Source of the DNA: Aspergillus flavus
Lineage: Eukaryota; Ascomycota; Eurotiomycetes; Eurotiales; Aspergillaceae
Assembly (NCBI RefSeq): GCF_009017415.1
Contig: NC_092406.1
Span: 2,232,001 to 2,296,000 of the forward strand
Length of the DNA: 64,000 nucleotides
Reading direction: 5' to 3'
Shown here one piece after another: positions 35,863-48,126 of the stretch. How positions within the stretch are numbered: position 1 is the first letter of the stretch; each line of letters opens with the position of its first letter. Made by a program: the position numbers and the translations under genes. A model generated the notes under the pieces. That model saw nothing but the letters and a program-made list of their open reading frames with translations, searched no databases and was not told the DNA's origin.

Positions 35863-37081
35863 CTTGACGGTTTGAAAATAACAAAGACGCTGAAGCGATA
35901 ATAAAACTCGAAGAAATTAACGAGTGTATAGAAACGCGTAGTTAGTAAGTAGTTAACGAAGGACTGTGGAGAGAAAAGGAGGAAGAGAAAGAAAGCAGAG
36001 GAGAAAGACGGGGATTTAATTAAAGCTACCTAAAGCGGGGGGGCAGTCTTAGGTTTATTTTATTTTTACTCTTCCTTGGTTTAGGGTGAATTTTACTTTC
36101 TTTCAATTTCAATTTCAATTTTCTTTTCCTTTTTTCAAAACGACAGGGGACAATCCCAAGCAAAGGTAATTTAGTATCAGGGTTGTTGCCGTATGATTGA
36201 AACTCGGATACTCTTTTTCTCGTCATTGGAATGATCTGATTCGTCGGGTTTCACGAGAGCTTCGGCTAAGGCCCCTGACAAACCAATCAAATCGAGCGAC
36301 CCTGTAGATAGCCGGCGGACTTTTCCAAGTTTATAGGCCGGCAAGATCGAGAAGCCTCCAGGGCTCTCTTGGGACGTTGCAACTTTGGTCTAGTCTCCAA
36401 ACTTAGTGGTCGTGTCTTCCACCACTTTGCCTGCGATCATTCGTTAAGGGATGCTGTAAGGGAGAGAATGTTACAGTGGCCTTCTTCTGCTGGACAATTG
36501 GTGTTTGTGATCAGTCAGATGACGGTTGGCCCTAATTGAATGTTATCCTCGCACGTTTGGTCTTAGTGGAAGGGTCTGTGAACTTTGAAGAGTGAAAATC
36601 TGGGGGGATCCATTGTCGGCCAAAAATAGCCCCTAGTGTGCCCCTTAGACTCGGGTGCTGTCCTGTTGTCCCACTCTTTGGGTGACCACACGAGTTGTGG
36701 ACCTTTTTAGTGCTGCAGATTCTGGATTGTTGTCCAAGTGACATGTCAGTGGCAATCATGAGGTTACAATCGACTAGTTCATTCTTTGGCCTTCCACCGT
36801 GGATTACTGCCGTATTGATACTATCGACTAGTAAATTGAAGTACTGATAGAGTACTATCGACGTAGTGTTACGATGACTGAATTAGGGAGACACTTTCCC
36901 TTCTTTAAAGATGACATGTCATGTGCCGGTCCTAATCGGGTTGATTGCTTATCAATACAAACCAAGCAAACATCCTTATCGTTCACATGATTTCGCGACA
37001 CGCCGCGTCGCGCGGAATTAGTAGTCTTGAGTGTAGAAATCGCAAGACCGGATATCACGCCACTTAAAAGTCCAGCTCGAC
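35863..37081. other. Divergent promoter region, GPI protein and MPH1
   Basis: This 1.2-kb stretch separates two divergently transcribed genes. It has purine-rich sequence next to the GPI-protein gene and a short TTTCAA tandem repeat (about 36102-36123) inside a polypyrimidine tract. No gene is visible. Confidence 0.55.
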
Positions 37082-40000
37082 ATGACTGGCTCGGATGATA
37101 GCTCGGTCGATTATTTCCGTGAGGGGTTTGATGATATAACAGATGATGAGTTCCCCGATGCTACGAGAAACGCCGTCGGGTCCTCCCCGCGGCCAGCCAA
37201 GCGTCGCCGCCGGGATGGTACCGCGTCTGATGTGAGACGACGGCCATCCGAGAATAGAGAATCGCAACGATACAGCGATGGCGGTAGCCCGCAGACTGGC
37301 TCTGATTCATTTGTAGTTGACGACGATGAGGGCAATTACGATGAGCTGCAGTCGCCCAGCCAAGACTCGTACTTCGAAGACGCGGAGGCCCCGTCGAAGT
37401 ACAAAGTGTTCATTCCCAAGCGCAGCAATATTCAGGAGAATATATTTGTCACCCAATTGACCCAGCCGCCGTCACCACCTGAGATGATTCGTGGACCCCG
37501 CTGGAAAAAGCCAGAGCCCAGTATCGCGAGAGCCAGCACCATACCAACACAGACGATCGGGGAAGGAAGAGCAGCACCGAACGCGCCTGCTGCAAGTGTC
37601 GACGATTACGACGATGAGGACCTGAATGCTGCTATTGCAGCGTCGCTAGAATCCTTTGAGAACGAGCAATCCCGGCCTCCCCCTTCAAACACAAAAGCCC
37701 CGACACATCAACCGATCACACGCTCCCCTACAGTACAAAATGAGGGCGCAACAGATACATCATTCCTTCTCGAAGATATACCCGACGATGCGTTCGATTC
37801 GGATATATCATTGTCTCCGCCAACTAGAGCTCAACAGCAACCCGCGACCAGACAATTCGGGCAGTCCTCAAACCGCCCACTCGGTGTCCGTCAAACCTCC
37901 TTGTTCGACATGACATCCCGAAACCAAACAGACCAACCGCCTATTGGAGAGCAGGTATGGTCTCCACCACAAAAGGATGAGCCCCCGACGCAGCATAAGC
38001 TAGATCACGACGCTCTTAGTACCTGGGTCTACCCAACGAACCTTGGGAAAACGAGAGACTATCAATTCAATATCGCTCAAAAAGGGTTATTTAACAACCT
38101 GCTTGTAGCACTCCCCACGGGTCTAGGAAAGACTTTTATCGCTGCGACAATTATGCTCAACTGGTTTCGATGGACCGAAAGTGCCCAAATTATTTTCGTA
38201 GCACCCACAAAACCTCTTGTGGCTCAGCAAATCTCCGCCTGTTTTGGTATAGCAGGAATTCCACGGTCCCAGACAACCATGCTCACCGGCGAGGCTGCAC
38301 CGGGTATTCGAGCAGAAGAATGGCAAAATAAGCGGGTGTTTTTTATGACCCCACAAACTCTGATCAATGATCTCAAGTCCGGCATAGCAGACCCAAAACG
38401 GATTGTCCTGCTTGTTGTTGATGAAGCACATCGCGCTACAGGTGGCTATGCGTACGTGGAAGTTGTGAAGTTCCTTCGCCGATATAACCAGAGCTTCCGT
38501 GTCCTGGCTCTGACGGCGACTCCAGGCTCCACGGTGGAGTCTGTTCAGGCCGTCATCGATGGACTTGATATTGCCAGGGTCGAAATACGCACGGAACAAT
38601 CTCTCGATATCCGGGAGTACGTTCATTCGAGGAACACCGAAGTCCAGACGTTCAAGAACTCTGAGGAGATGGTACTCTGTATGGACCTTCTATCTAAAAC
38701 GTTACAACCGCTTGTCGACCAGCTCCGCACCCTCAACGCGTATTGGGGAAGAGACCCAATGATGCTCACTGCATTTGGGCTCACTAAGTCTAGACAACAG
38801 TGGATGGCTTCGGATGCCGGTCGAAACGCACACTTTGGACTCAAGGGCAAGGTCAACGCAATATTCACCGTTCTCGCCAGCTTGGCACATGCTATCGATC
38901 TTCTCAAGTATCACGGAATTACGCCCTTCTATCGTCACCTCTTGCACTTCCAGTCCAACACAGAGGGCCAGAAAGGTGGCAAATACCAACGACAAGTTGT
39001 TCAGGATGAGAGCTTTAAAAAGCTTATAAATCATCTTCAGCCGTGGACCAAGAATCCGGAGTTTATCGGGCATCCAAAGTTGGAATATCTGAAATCGGTT
39101 GTTCTGAATCATTTTATGGATGCTGGTGAAGGGTCCAATGGAGAAGCAAGTGACAGCCAGTCATCCACGAGAATTATGATTTTTGTACACTTCCGGGACA
39201 GTGCCGAAGAAGTGACGAGGGTGCTGAAAAGATATGAGCCCATGATCCGGCCTCACGTTTTCGTTGGGCAATCCAGCGCGAAGGGGTCTGAGGGCATGGG
39301 CCAAAAGACCCAACTTGATATAGTGCAAAAGTTCAAAAAGGGCACGTACAATACAATTGTCGCAACCTCCATTGGCGAGGAAGGTTTAGATATCGGAGAA
39401 GTCGACCTCATCGTATGTTATGACTCTTCTGCATCGCCTATTCGGATGCTTCAGCGGATGGGACGTACGGGACGAAAGAGAGCTGGAAACATCGTCCTCC
39501 TCCTTATGGAGGGCAAGGAGGAAGAGTCGTACATCAAAGCCAAGGACAACTATGAGAAGATGCAACAAATGATTGCTAGTGGATCCCGCTTTACCTTTCA
39601 CGATGATATCTCCCCCCGTATTCTGCCTGCGGGGATACGGCCGGTAGCGGATAAGCGCCATATTGATATCCCAGACGAAAATGCGGAACAGAGCTTACCA
39701 GAGCCAAAAAGACGAGGACGAGCTCCTAAAAGGCCACCGAAGAAGTTCCACATGCCTGACAATGTCGAAACCGGCTTCACTAAGGCTTCATCCCTAACAG
39801 CGGGACCCAAATCAAAAGCTGAGAAGAGTAGGAAGCCTCGGACGCCGACCCCGGAGCCGGTGGAGATACCGGCTCTTGAAGAAGTTGTACTGACCTCGGC
39901 ACAGCAAAGAGAGCTGGAGCAACACTATCGCAATATTGGGGCCGCTAGCCCACAATTCATCCGCAACCCTCGCAATGATGCATTTCCTCGCCTCCAGCTC

Positions 40001-40471
40001 GTCGCAAGACCTACCAAGGTCGTGAAACACGGATCTTTGACACGTCGTATGATTGGAACATTGCAAAAGATGAATAACGTTGGTCCGGATTGTGGAGACC
40101 GCTTTAAGAAGATTCTTGCCCTGGAATCAGCTAGGCAGGGCGACTCGGTGATCCCTAATCGGTCGCCTCGTCATGAGCGTCGTAGAAGACTATCAAAAAC
40201 TAAACCCCGTTATAACCATTTATCCACATCGGTAGATAAGGAGACATTGTCTACTGAGGACTCTCAACTGGTGACCCCGGAACATCTATTGTCTTCTGTT
40301 GTGAAGGGCCAGAAACAGCAGCCGTTTTATTCGTCCCAAAGGAGCAAGGATGATGACTCGGACGATAACTTCGATCCCCCTGACCTCGCTACCCTTCTTA
40401 CTCGAAGCGCTGAGCGCAATAATGCACTTAAAACAAGTCGATTCGTTGTCAGTGATGACAGCGACGACTAA
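37082..40471 (+). CDS. mph1: ATP-dependent DNA helicase MPH1 (FANCM family)
   Basis: This intronless protein has 1,129 residues, matching filamentous-fungal MPH1. The N-terminus is disordered and acidic/basic. Helicase domain 1 runs from about 318, with Walker A (PTGLGKT, ~345) and the DEAH box ([11 protein letters not shown], ~447), then LALTATPG. The FANCM-specific helical insert lies between. Helicase domain 2 is about 695-830 ([46 protein letters not shown]). The C-terminus is basic and ends in an acidic SDDSDD. MPH1 is a 3'-5' helicase that unwinds D-loops, remodels stalled forks and limits crossing-over. Confidence 0.97.
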   Translation: MTGSDDSSVDYFREGFDDITDDEFPDATRNAVGSSPRPAKRRRRDGTASDVRRRPSENRESQRYSDGGSPQTGSDSFVVDDDEGNYDELQSPSQDSYFEDAEAPSKYKVFIPKRSNIQENIFVTQLTQPPSPPEMIRGPRWKKPEPSIARASTIPTQTIGEGRAAPNAPAASVDDYDDEDLNAAIAASLESFENEQSRPPPSNTKAPTHQPITRSPTVQNEGATDTSFLLEDIPDDAFDSDISLSPPTRAQQQPATRQFGQSSNRPLGVRQTSLFDMTSRNQTDQPPIGEQVWSPPQKDEPPTQHKLDHDALSTWVYPTNLGKTRDYQFNIAQKGLFNNLLVALPTGLGKTFIAATIMLNWFRWTESAQIIFVAPTKPLVAQQISACFGIAGIPRSQTTMLTGEAAPGIRAEEWQNKRVFFMTPQTLINDLKSGIADPKRIVLLVVDEAHRATGGYAYVEVVKFLRRYNQSFRVLALTATPGSTVESVQAVIDGLDIARVEIRTEQSLDIREYVHSRNTEVQTFKNSEEMVLCMDLLSKTLQPLVDQLRTLNAYWGRDPMMLTAFGLTKSRQQWMASDAGRNAHFGLKGKVNAIFTVLASLAHAIDLLKYHGITPFYRHLLHFQSNTEGQKGGKYQRQVVQDESFKKLINHLQPWTKNPEFIGHPKLEYLKSVVLNHFMDAGEGSNGEASDSQSSTRIMIFVHFRDSAEEVTRVLKRYEPMIRPHVFVGQSSAKGSEGMGQKTQLDIVQKFKKGTYNTIVATSIGEEGLDIGEVDLIVCYDSSASPIRMLQRMGRTGRKRAGNIVLLLMEGKEEESYIKAKDNYEKMQQMIASGSRFTFHDDISPRILPAGIRPVADKRHIDIPDENAEQSLPEPKRRGRAPKRPPKKFHMPDNVETGFTKASSLTAGPKSKAEKSRKPRTPTPEPVEIPALEEVVLTSAQQRELEQHYRNIGAASPQFIRNPRNDAFPRLQLVARPTKVVKHGSLTRRMIGTLQKMNNVGPDCGDRFKKILALESARQGDSVIPNRSPRHERRRRLSKTKPRYNHLSTSVDKETLSTEDSQLVTPEHLLSSVVKGQKQQPFYSSQRSKDDDSDDNFDPPDLATLLTRSAERNNALKTSRFVVSDDSDD

Positions 40472-41004
40472 GTTCGATTATTGTCATGAGTGATGACCTT
40501 TTTTTTTTGGATATCTTTATTGTATAATATCAGGGATTGGAATTGAACCATTGGATATCAACACATTCACTGCTAGTAGGCAGCGTATATTGTCTACCCA
40601 AAGAATAACAATGAGATGGGGTCTAGCCCTGGAACCAGGATCCAGCACGAACTAAAGTCAGGATGCGGCATTCGATTGGTCCCCAATGTCGCCATGAACA
40701 GCCTGCCAAGAAGCTTAAGGGCCGGCGAATTCGGACGCAACTGCCGTTAGCGATTGAGATACAGCTAAAGGTAACTCATACCGAAGGAAGTCACCTTTCC
40801 ATCATCTTTTCCTGGTTTCCCCTCCATTCACCTCAGTGTTGCATTAGACAGTGTGAACGTAATCATGTGGGTTTGGAAAGACTATAAAAGGATGGGGGGA
40901 GTAGTAGGTGCTCGGCTTCAGACTCATCTCATACAACAGTTACGGCTTTCTCCAATATTCATTTCATCTTGATCTTTACCAGATACAATCATCCCCCAAG
41001 AAAG
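40472..41004. other. Intergenic, MPH1 3' end to arrestin-like promoter
   Basis: A poly-T run near 40500 lies in the MPH1 3' region. The arrestin-like gene has a probable TATA box (TATAAAAG, 40883-40890), about 120 bases before its ATG. No other gene is visible. Confidence 0.6.
40883..40890 (+). promoter_or_regulatory. Probable TATA box of the arrestin-like gene
   Basis: TATAAAAG is 115 bases upstream of the ATG at 41005, followed by a GC-to-CT-rich leader. The inference is from position. Confidence 0.5.
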
Positions 41005-42198
41005 ATGAAGTCGGCCCAATATGTTCCTCAACTCGTCGCAAGCCTCTCTCCTACGCCTACAATAGAGATCCGTCTAACCAGTAAACAAACAGTCTTCACA
41101 ACCGGCGAAACACTCCAGGGCGAACTGGTCCTTTACCGAAGAAATGCTCCCCAAAGCGCTCGCGTCTCCATAACATTGATTGGTGGGACAACCAGCTTAA
41201 CCCTACCACGTGCATTAAAACTAAACATAGACTGACATACCACTCCAGGAAGAACATCAACAACTGTAACCAAGACCACGCCCTTCCCCAACAGTGGCAG
41301 TATAGTGGACTACACCTTTCTCCAAATGCACCACATTGAAACCCAGGGATCATGCCATGATTATCGCATCTTCCCTTTCTCATTTCTCATCCCTGGTGCT
41401 CTTCCATCCGACCCATGCTTTGAGCATATTCCGCCTGGAACGGCTGCTCATCATGGAAAGAATCATCTCCAGTTACCCCCGAGCGTGGACTATAACTCGG
41501 ATAAATACTGTCCTGAGATGTGCAATATTATCTACTACGTCCATGCCGAGGTCGACATCGGCAATCAGCGGCTTCATGCCACACGGCAGATCCAGCTCCT
41601 CCCTCTGTACCCTGAACAGCCACCTCGTCTGTGGCCAGAGGGGGAAGGTAGTGAGATCCAGATGGCCGATTCAACAGGGCTTCGGACGAGTCTCCTGGGT
41701 GCGAAAACGGGGCACGTCACGGTGCGTGCGCGAGAGGCAAAGCCGCTCTACCTACCTCCGGATCAACGTCATGGATCAACTATGGCTCCTATCCGCTTCG
41801 ATCTCAGTCTTGAAAGCGTCCTTCCGGAGCCCACTTTGCCAGACAGTTGTCAGGTAAAGGTCACTTTGGAGGCTGTGACGTATTTTACTTTGCTGCCAAT
41901 GGACCAACTGCCGAACTGGCAGAGCACAGTTAACGGACAAGGACAGTTTTTTCGGGCGAGTGTGTGCTCGTGGAAGAATAAGTCCGTTGGTCTGCAGTGG
42001 ATTGAGAAAGCAGACTACTCTCACACTACTAGTATTGTCGTGCCAATACCGGTATCTGGCGATGTGGCTATCGTCCCGACCTTCCGCCACTGTTATGTAG
42101 CCAGGGAATATTTTGCGAAAGTTGAAGTGACAGTGGGTTATTCAAGGACGTTGCGAGTGAAAGTGCCCATTCAGATCTATAATTCACTCGAATGTTAA
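41005..42198 (+). CDS. Arrestin-like protein
   Basis: Two exons (41005-41209 and 41249-42198; a short 39-nt intron with GTGCAT donor) give 384 residues. The N-terminal half has the arrestin fold pattern: IEIRLTSKQTVFTTGETLQGELVLY, then SARVSITLIGG. The FPFSFLIPGALPSD motif is typical of arrestin-N strands in fungal proteins. The C-terminal half (CQVKVTLEAVTYFTL, VVPIPVSGDVAIVPTFRHCYVAREYFAKVEV) fits arrestin-C. Fungal alpha-arrestins link plasma-membrane transporters to Rsp5-type ubiquitin ligases. This one is short and I see no PPxY motif, so it may work differently from Art/CreD proteins. Confidence 0.8.
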
Positions 42199-42262
42199 TT
42201 ATCTTCATCGTAATCTAATCCCACCAAAGTCTAAGCTGATAATACTCTATCCATACATATCT

Positions 42263-42615
42263 TCAGCTCTTAACCCAATCCATAGACCCCATCATATCGC
42301 CCCCGAAACCTACTCCTCCTCTTGATTCCATCCCATAACATATAAAAGCAAACGGAATAACCACCGTAGGCACACTTAAAAACTGCAAAAGACTATCCCC
42401 CGCCGAAACATTGGCCCCGCAGCCATAGCATTAGCCGCATACTCATAAGAAACATCCACCATATAATTCATCAGCGCAACAGAAATCGGAAAAGGTGCAA
42501 TGCCGAAGGGCACGCCTGCGAACATGACACGATCCCGTGGATCGAGGGCGAGGCAGTCCAGGCTAGCTAGAATAAAGCTATAACATATAATGGCACACCC
42601 GTATGATTCGCTCAA
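42263..42615 (-). pseudogene. Decayed C-terminal piece of an MFS transporter
   Basis: The minus strand reads AGVPFGIAPFPISVALMNYMVD...YEYAANAMAAGPMFRR. This resembles the last helices of MFS drug transporters (a Met-Asn-Tyr helix, then Asp, then an Ala-Asn-x-x-Ala-Ala segment and Arg). The frame stops, and the next segment continues in another frame as FLSVPTVVIPFAFICYG, like the final MFS helix and its cytosolic Tyr-Gly end. The sequence normally between these parts is missing. I read it as a frameshifted, internally deleted relic. No upstream part of the transporter is present. Confidence 0.45.
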
Positions 42616-43544
42616 GTCCCATATTGAAATTTAGTTTGGGGAAATGATGATTGTTTTGAAGGACTTTATAAAATTGTGTAGATTTAGACAGATGGAAAGA
42701 ATTGCAGGGTGCTGTGCTGTCAACCTCTGTTTTACATGTTTGTTTAATGGTTTCATCAAGGGACTTGCGGGGTTGCCCAGAATCTATCCTTATTCACTAT
42801 CTCACTGAGTTTTACAACCATAGAAACTACCATAGTAACAGACTTAGGTGTGAATGGTACGTTGCTATGAGCTTGATATTCTACTTATCGTCCGAGCTTC
42901 TCATCCCTTGAGCACTACCTAGCAACAGCCACATGTTTTGGATCGTGCCGTCGCAGCTGTCACCTGTGAAGGTACTGAAAAGGAGATACACGATCGCCAG
43001 CGTCAGGCAGTTCTGCTCGAACCGCACGTCGATGAGGGCTTTAGCCTACCTACGCGCCCGGACCTCCTCTGTGGGCAGCGTGAGCTCCAGATGTTGCCAT
43101 ATAGTACAACACGAACCTGGGATCGGCTTTTTAGTCACAACGATAATCTCCAGTCGCTAGCAGAGGCGCTATTAGACTCAGTCCTCGTTTCCAATTGAGC
43201 CTACTATATCTTTGAGCAGTCTACGATGGGCATTGCAGGGCACGTATGGTCGACAAAGGCGACGATAGAGCCATTTGCGATGCGGACGTCAGGAAGAACG
43301 AAGGCTCCGCTACAGTCGAGGAGCTTTGCCATTTACGGCATACAGTATAGCGTCGTTCGGTCACCAAATAAATATGGACCATCGTTATGTGTTGGGTAAT
43401 AACATATCATGAACAAGTGCTGCGATCTTATTGGCCACTACTAGTAGGGAGGTTACCCAGCGTGCATTAGTGGAATGTCTGGCGGCTATGAGGTCCTGTA
43501 TCCCAGCTGAGCCAAGATGACAACCTTGGTTCTATCTATACATT
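42616..43544. other. Low-confidence accessory region, possible unidentified gene relic
   Basis: A clean plus-strand frame without ATG-linked domain occurs at about 42935-43198 (contains VLDRAVAAVTCEGTEKE and ends in a stop). A minus-strand frame lies at about 43210-43335. Neither matches a family I recognise. They may be fragments of lost accessory genes. The last part is the HET gene promoter. Confidence 0.3.
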
Positions 43545-45903
43545 ATGTGGCAGAAAGTGTTTGGTCACTCACAAAATAAGCCCATGGGCATGTCCCAATA
43601 CACCTATCGCCCGCTGGCTAAGGGCACCACCAAGATCCGCCTCCTCCGTCTATTACCGCACGAAAATAAGGCTGCCCGCGTGGAATGCGAACTCATCGAA
43701 TACACTCTGACAGATTCCGTCGGGCAGCACCCGTACGAAGCCCTATCTTATGTATGGGGTAGAGGGGGCGGGCCACAGTCTATTTTGATAGACGGTAGAG
43801 CCTTTCGCGTCACGCAAAATCTCCACTCAGTGCTATTGCGTCTAAGAAACCACAGTGTGGTACGGCTGTTATGGATTGATGCGATCTGTATCAACCAGAA
43901 AGATGACCGGGAGAAATCCCACCAAATCCAGTTGATGCGAAAAATCTATGGTGAAGCTTGGCGAGTCATAGTTTGGCTTGGAGAGGAGGCGGATCAAAGC
44001 AGTGAGGCACTTGAAGCCATACGTAAAGCTGCGGAAGATGCTTCTGTAGACGATTTACCTAAAAGCTACTCCCGTGACAGTCCAGACAGAGAAAAGCATC
44101 TTCCTTCCTCCCTGGCGCTGGTGCAACGCCCATGGTTTCAACGAATCTGGGTAGGATGCCGAGACCCTGTAATCGAGTTTTAATGAGTCTTTCCTGACTA
44201 GTGTGTTCTAGGTGCTCCAGGAGGTGGCTCTGGCCCGGGACATTATAGTTATGTGTGGTCCTGTGGAGATGAACGGTTACGCATTCATCTCGGGCTTGCA
44301 GAGCTTAGAGGTCCTTCGCACAGCTCACCCGAAGCTACAAGGCTTGGTGCAATCAGCGTATTATCTCATCAAAGATGCAGTTTTCCGCCCTAGTTATCGA
44401 TTTAACACACGTGGCACACTATCCATAGGTGAGCTGATTGACATGTACCATACACGTCATGCCTCCTGTCTGCATGATAAAGTATACGCATTGCTCGGCA
44501 TGTGTTCCGACGATCCCAACACGGACGCTCTGAGACCAAATTATCAGCTCCCGTGGAATAAGGTCTTTGAGCGTGTGATCAAGCATATAATCTCGCCAGA
44601 TATTTCCGTCAAGACGTGGCCTGACCGAGAGGCAGCAATTATCAGAGGCAGGGGCTATATGCTAGGGATAATCAAATCTGTCGCAATGCCTGGCTCACGA
44701 TATGACAGACAAGAGGTTAAAGTTTTATTCCGCGATACAGTCGAGGCATTGTATCTATACATGACTTCGGGTGTACAATGGCTTCTCCAAACCCCGGCGG
44801 AGCCAATTCGCGCGGGTGACATTGTCTGCCTCCTCCAGGGAGCTTCGGCTCCAACTATTGTGAGGATATCGGATAGTGGACTAAGAATTGTTATGAGCAG
44901 CGTGGTTCCACGGCATAAAGCTATCCATGATACGAGTGGATGGGTTCCAGAAGGGCTTCCTTCGGAAGCTAGCGTTCTTCACGACCTCGTTCTCCAATGG
45001 GATTGGGCCCCTACACTGGATGGCCTGCAAGAAAAGGATCGAGCAACAGTTTCACGGGAGCGACACAACTCACAAACCTCGATTTGGAAATCTCACCATG
45101 AGGATGGTCTACACAATCCCTTTGTCTTGCATGATATTCTTACGATAGCGATTCCGTCTAGATATAATGTGCAGACTTCAGATGTATGCGGCATTGGCGG
45201 AGCACCGGATGGCGCTTCAGCGATGAAAGCTCTTCTGGATCAAGCGGGTTATATTCTACCTATCACGGAAGACATAGTTAGGAGAGCAGCAGACCATCAG
45301 GACCTAGGTACTGAATTATTGAAGATCCTTTTTGAGCATAAGGGGAACGCTCTCCCTGTTACAGAACAAGTCGTTAGGGCTGCGGCAGGGAATCCTGAGG
45401 GGTATTTTGTGATGACGCTTCTTTTCAAACAAAAAGGGGATAGTCTTCCCATCACAGAGGAGGTTGTTAAGGCTGCAGTAGGTAACACTGGATATGGAGG
45501 TAGCATATGGGAGATCATATTCAAGGAGAAAGGGGATGCTCTGGTAATCACCGAAAGCATCGTTGAAGCTGCAGCGGGTAATCGGAAAGAGGGGGCATCA
45601 ATTATGCGGTATCTATTTAAGCTGAAGAAGAGTCTGCCAATCACAGAGGCAGTACTCATAGCAGCAGCCACGAATCCCGGCCCAGATGCAGCAAGCTCGA
45701 TTTTGAGAATTATATTGGAGAATAGTGGGGGGAAGCTACCTCTTACAGAAGGTGTTATCAAAGCAGTGGCTGCAAATTCGTCTCGGATAAGAGCTTCAAT
45801 ACTGCTGCAACTCATGACTCAAAAGGGGGATGAGCAACAACACCGAGCTCTTGATTTATCTACTATGCAGCGCCTATTTCAGAATCTGACGGAGAGTATA
45901 TAG
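43545..45903 (+). CDS. HET-domain protein with C-terminal solenoid repeats
   Basis: Two exons (43545-44150 and 44212-45903; 61-nt intron) give 765 residues. The HET domain spans about 60-220. It carries YEALSYVWGRGGG, LLWIDAICINQKDDREKSHQ and, across the splice junction, RPWFQRIWVLQEVALARD, the three standard HET blocks. HET domains trigger vegetative incompatibility and cell death in filamentous ascomycetes. The middle region is uncharacterised, as usual. The C-terminus (about residues 550-745; 45255-45834) has six tandem ~31-34-residue repeats. Each begins L-P-[IVL]-T-E, continues V-V-x-A-A-A-x-N and ends in a hydrophobic helix plus K-G-D. Related TEEVVKAAAGN repeats occur in fungal NLR- and ankyrin-type proteins. 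A start at the later ATG near 43587 is also possible. Confidence 0.88.
45255..45834 (+). repeat. Six tandem ankyrin-like repeats in the HET protein
   Basis: Repeat starts read LPITEDIV, LPVTEQVV, LPITEEVV, LVITESIV, LPITEAVL and LPLTEGVI. Spacing is 31-34 residues. The copies have clearly diverged in both protein and DNA, so they are not being homogenised recently. They probably form a binding solenoid. Confidence 0.85.
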
Positions 45904-46997
45904 TTTATACCTGAATAGAATGTATCCACCTTCGCAATGAAAGCATATCATGATGACCCCTCAGCTCGCTCCAGCCCGGTGGGTCATCCAACTTATACCT
46001 AACGAGATGATATGTGCTTGGCCGGTGTGTATGCTGTGCTTATGGATGTTCTCCTCTAGCTGGAAACGGTGAATGAATTGGAGATCTTAGATCTTTCGCA
46101 GGGGCCAATCATTCACTCCACGTAGGTTATATATATCGACTTCAGTCCTACTTTAACATTTGTAGACTTATATACCTAGTATTCAGCAAAAGAAGTAGTA
46201 CTAGTATACTTGGAAGGTAGAAAATCTACCATTTTTCATGTATTGACGAACCAAAGTAGCTACTCTCCGCTGGTCCAACGATAGAATTTAATACTACATC
46301 GTCCAGCAGAAGGTTGGCTTTCTCATTTAGTTCCTTCGCTATTCTATAAGTTAGGATATCTATATGAGTAGTCTAAGATAGGCTACGTAGTACTCATGAA
46401 TTATTTGTTTCATAAGTCTTTGAATACTCGCTATCTACTTTATCAGAAAGGTCTTTAATACTACCACCGAAATTCTAGTAGCAGAGAAACCTTAAGTATG
46501 TATGGCATATCGAAGTAGATATATATTCACTGGTCATTTGCAACATAACAATTCACACCACACCAACATCAAATAATCTACCTGCTGATAATATCGAATA
46601 TACTGAATGAAAGGTGTATAGCACTCCCTACCGAGTACATAAACGACGTGCGGGACCCAAGAATACAAGTATGGTTAGATTTCGCGCTAAAAGTCGACCT
46701 AAAATCGAATACTCACTTGATATATTGAGAAAGTGTCTAGATAGTCTTGGAAGGATCGCCGTGATAATTTACCTGTAATGATTTAATACTCATACAATCG
46801 TTATTTAAGGTGAAGATGCAGACCGATCGTCGAAACAGCCATGTTATCAATTTTGCACTCTTAAGTTTTAAGGATAAAGACAATTGCCACGGCCCCACCA
46901 ACCCGACGACGCATCTCCGTTCCGGCCAACTTGAGTTCGGTCTGGAGAACGGAGTAAACAACAATACCAAACAGACATTCGCTGAAGCTTACCAACC
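45904..46997. other. AT-rich region, possible decayed repeat
   Basis: The segment around 46140-46560 is strongly AT-rich (for example, 18 G/C of 60 at 46141-46200) and dominated by TAGTA, CTACT and TATA-like words. No gene or clear terminal repeats are visible. RIP-decayed transposon sequence is one possibility. The end is the capping-protein promoter. Confidence 0.5.
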
Positions 46998-48126
46998 ATG
47001 GCTGACGCTCAATTTGACAGTGCGCTGTAAGTACGCCTTCTGTACGAATGCATATATTTGCAATATGCGTGCTACACACCTCTCGACATACGAAAACCAA
47101 ACCAACCCCGTACCCCACGTTAGGCCGAGAGCTGACCGTAATTGCAAACAGCGACCTCCTGCGGCGCTTGAACCCTCGGGACACCAAGAAGAACCTTCAA
47201 GCGATTACATCTATTGTCCCTGACCTCACCGAAGACCTCCTTTCCTCCGTCGACCAGCCCCTCGAGGTCCGCCGGTGCTCTAAGACCAAGCGTGACTACC
47301 TACTCTGCGATTACAATCGGGATGGCGATAGCTACCGCTCCCCTTGGAGCAACGAGTTCGACCCTCCGTTGGATGACGGAACTGTCCCTAGCGAGAGAGT
47401 GAGAAAGCTCGAAGTGGCGGCTAATGAGGCTTTCGACGTCTACCGGGAGCTGTACTACGAGGGTGGTGTAGGCAGCGTTTACTTCTGGGATTTGGACGAT
47501 GGTTTTGCCGGAGTCATACTTTTGAAGAAGGGTGGGTGATTGAATTCAATACTTGAGAAGAGAGTGAAATTGTGTTGGTGGATCCCGTACTGATGCATCT
47601 CAGGGGTAACGCCGGGTGCGAAGAGCTCGGGAGAATGGGACAGCATCCACGTGTTTGAAGCTACCGATCGGGCTCGTATGTCCCACTACAAGCTGACGAG
47701 CACTGTTATCCTCCATCTGGCCAACGAGACTGAATCCCTGGGCGAAATGGATCTGAGCGGTAACATGACCAGGCAAGTGGAGGTGGACTTGCCCGTTGAG
47801 TCCGATGCAAGCCACGTTGCCAATGTTGGTCGACTTGTTGAGGATATGGAGCTGAAGATGAGAAACCTGCTGCGTATGTTGCACAGTTCTTGACTTTAAA
47901 TCGTACATGTTGTACGTCTCTGAATGGCATACTAACTTGGTTGTGTGTATAGAGGAGGTCTACTTCGGTAAAGCGAAGGATGTCGTGGGCGAACTCCGGA
48001 GTAAGCCTCCCTTATCTACCCCATGTCCTAGCCATGTACTAATATTCCACAGGTCTGGCTTCCTTGTCGGAAGCAAGCAAGGAGCGCGCTACTCAGCGGG
48101 AGATGATTATGTCCATGCACAGGTAG
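46998..48126 (+). CDS. cap2: F-actin-capping protein subunit beta
   Basis: Five exons (46998-47026, 47152-47531, 47604-47873, 47953-48000, 48053-48126) give 266 residues, the family's normal length. The protein starts [20 protein letters not shown] and continues with [29 protein letters not shown] and [10 protein letters not shown], all CAPZB hallmarks. It ends in the short C-terminal tentacle ([19 protein letters not shown]) that holds actin. With the alpha subunit it caps barbed ends of actin filaments at cortical patches and elsewhere. Confidence 0.96.
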
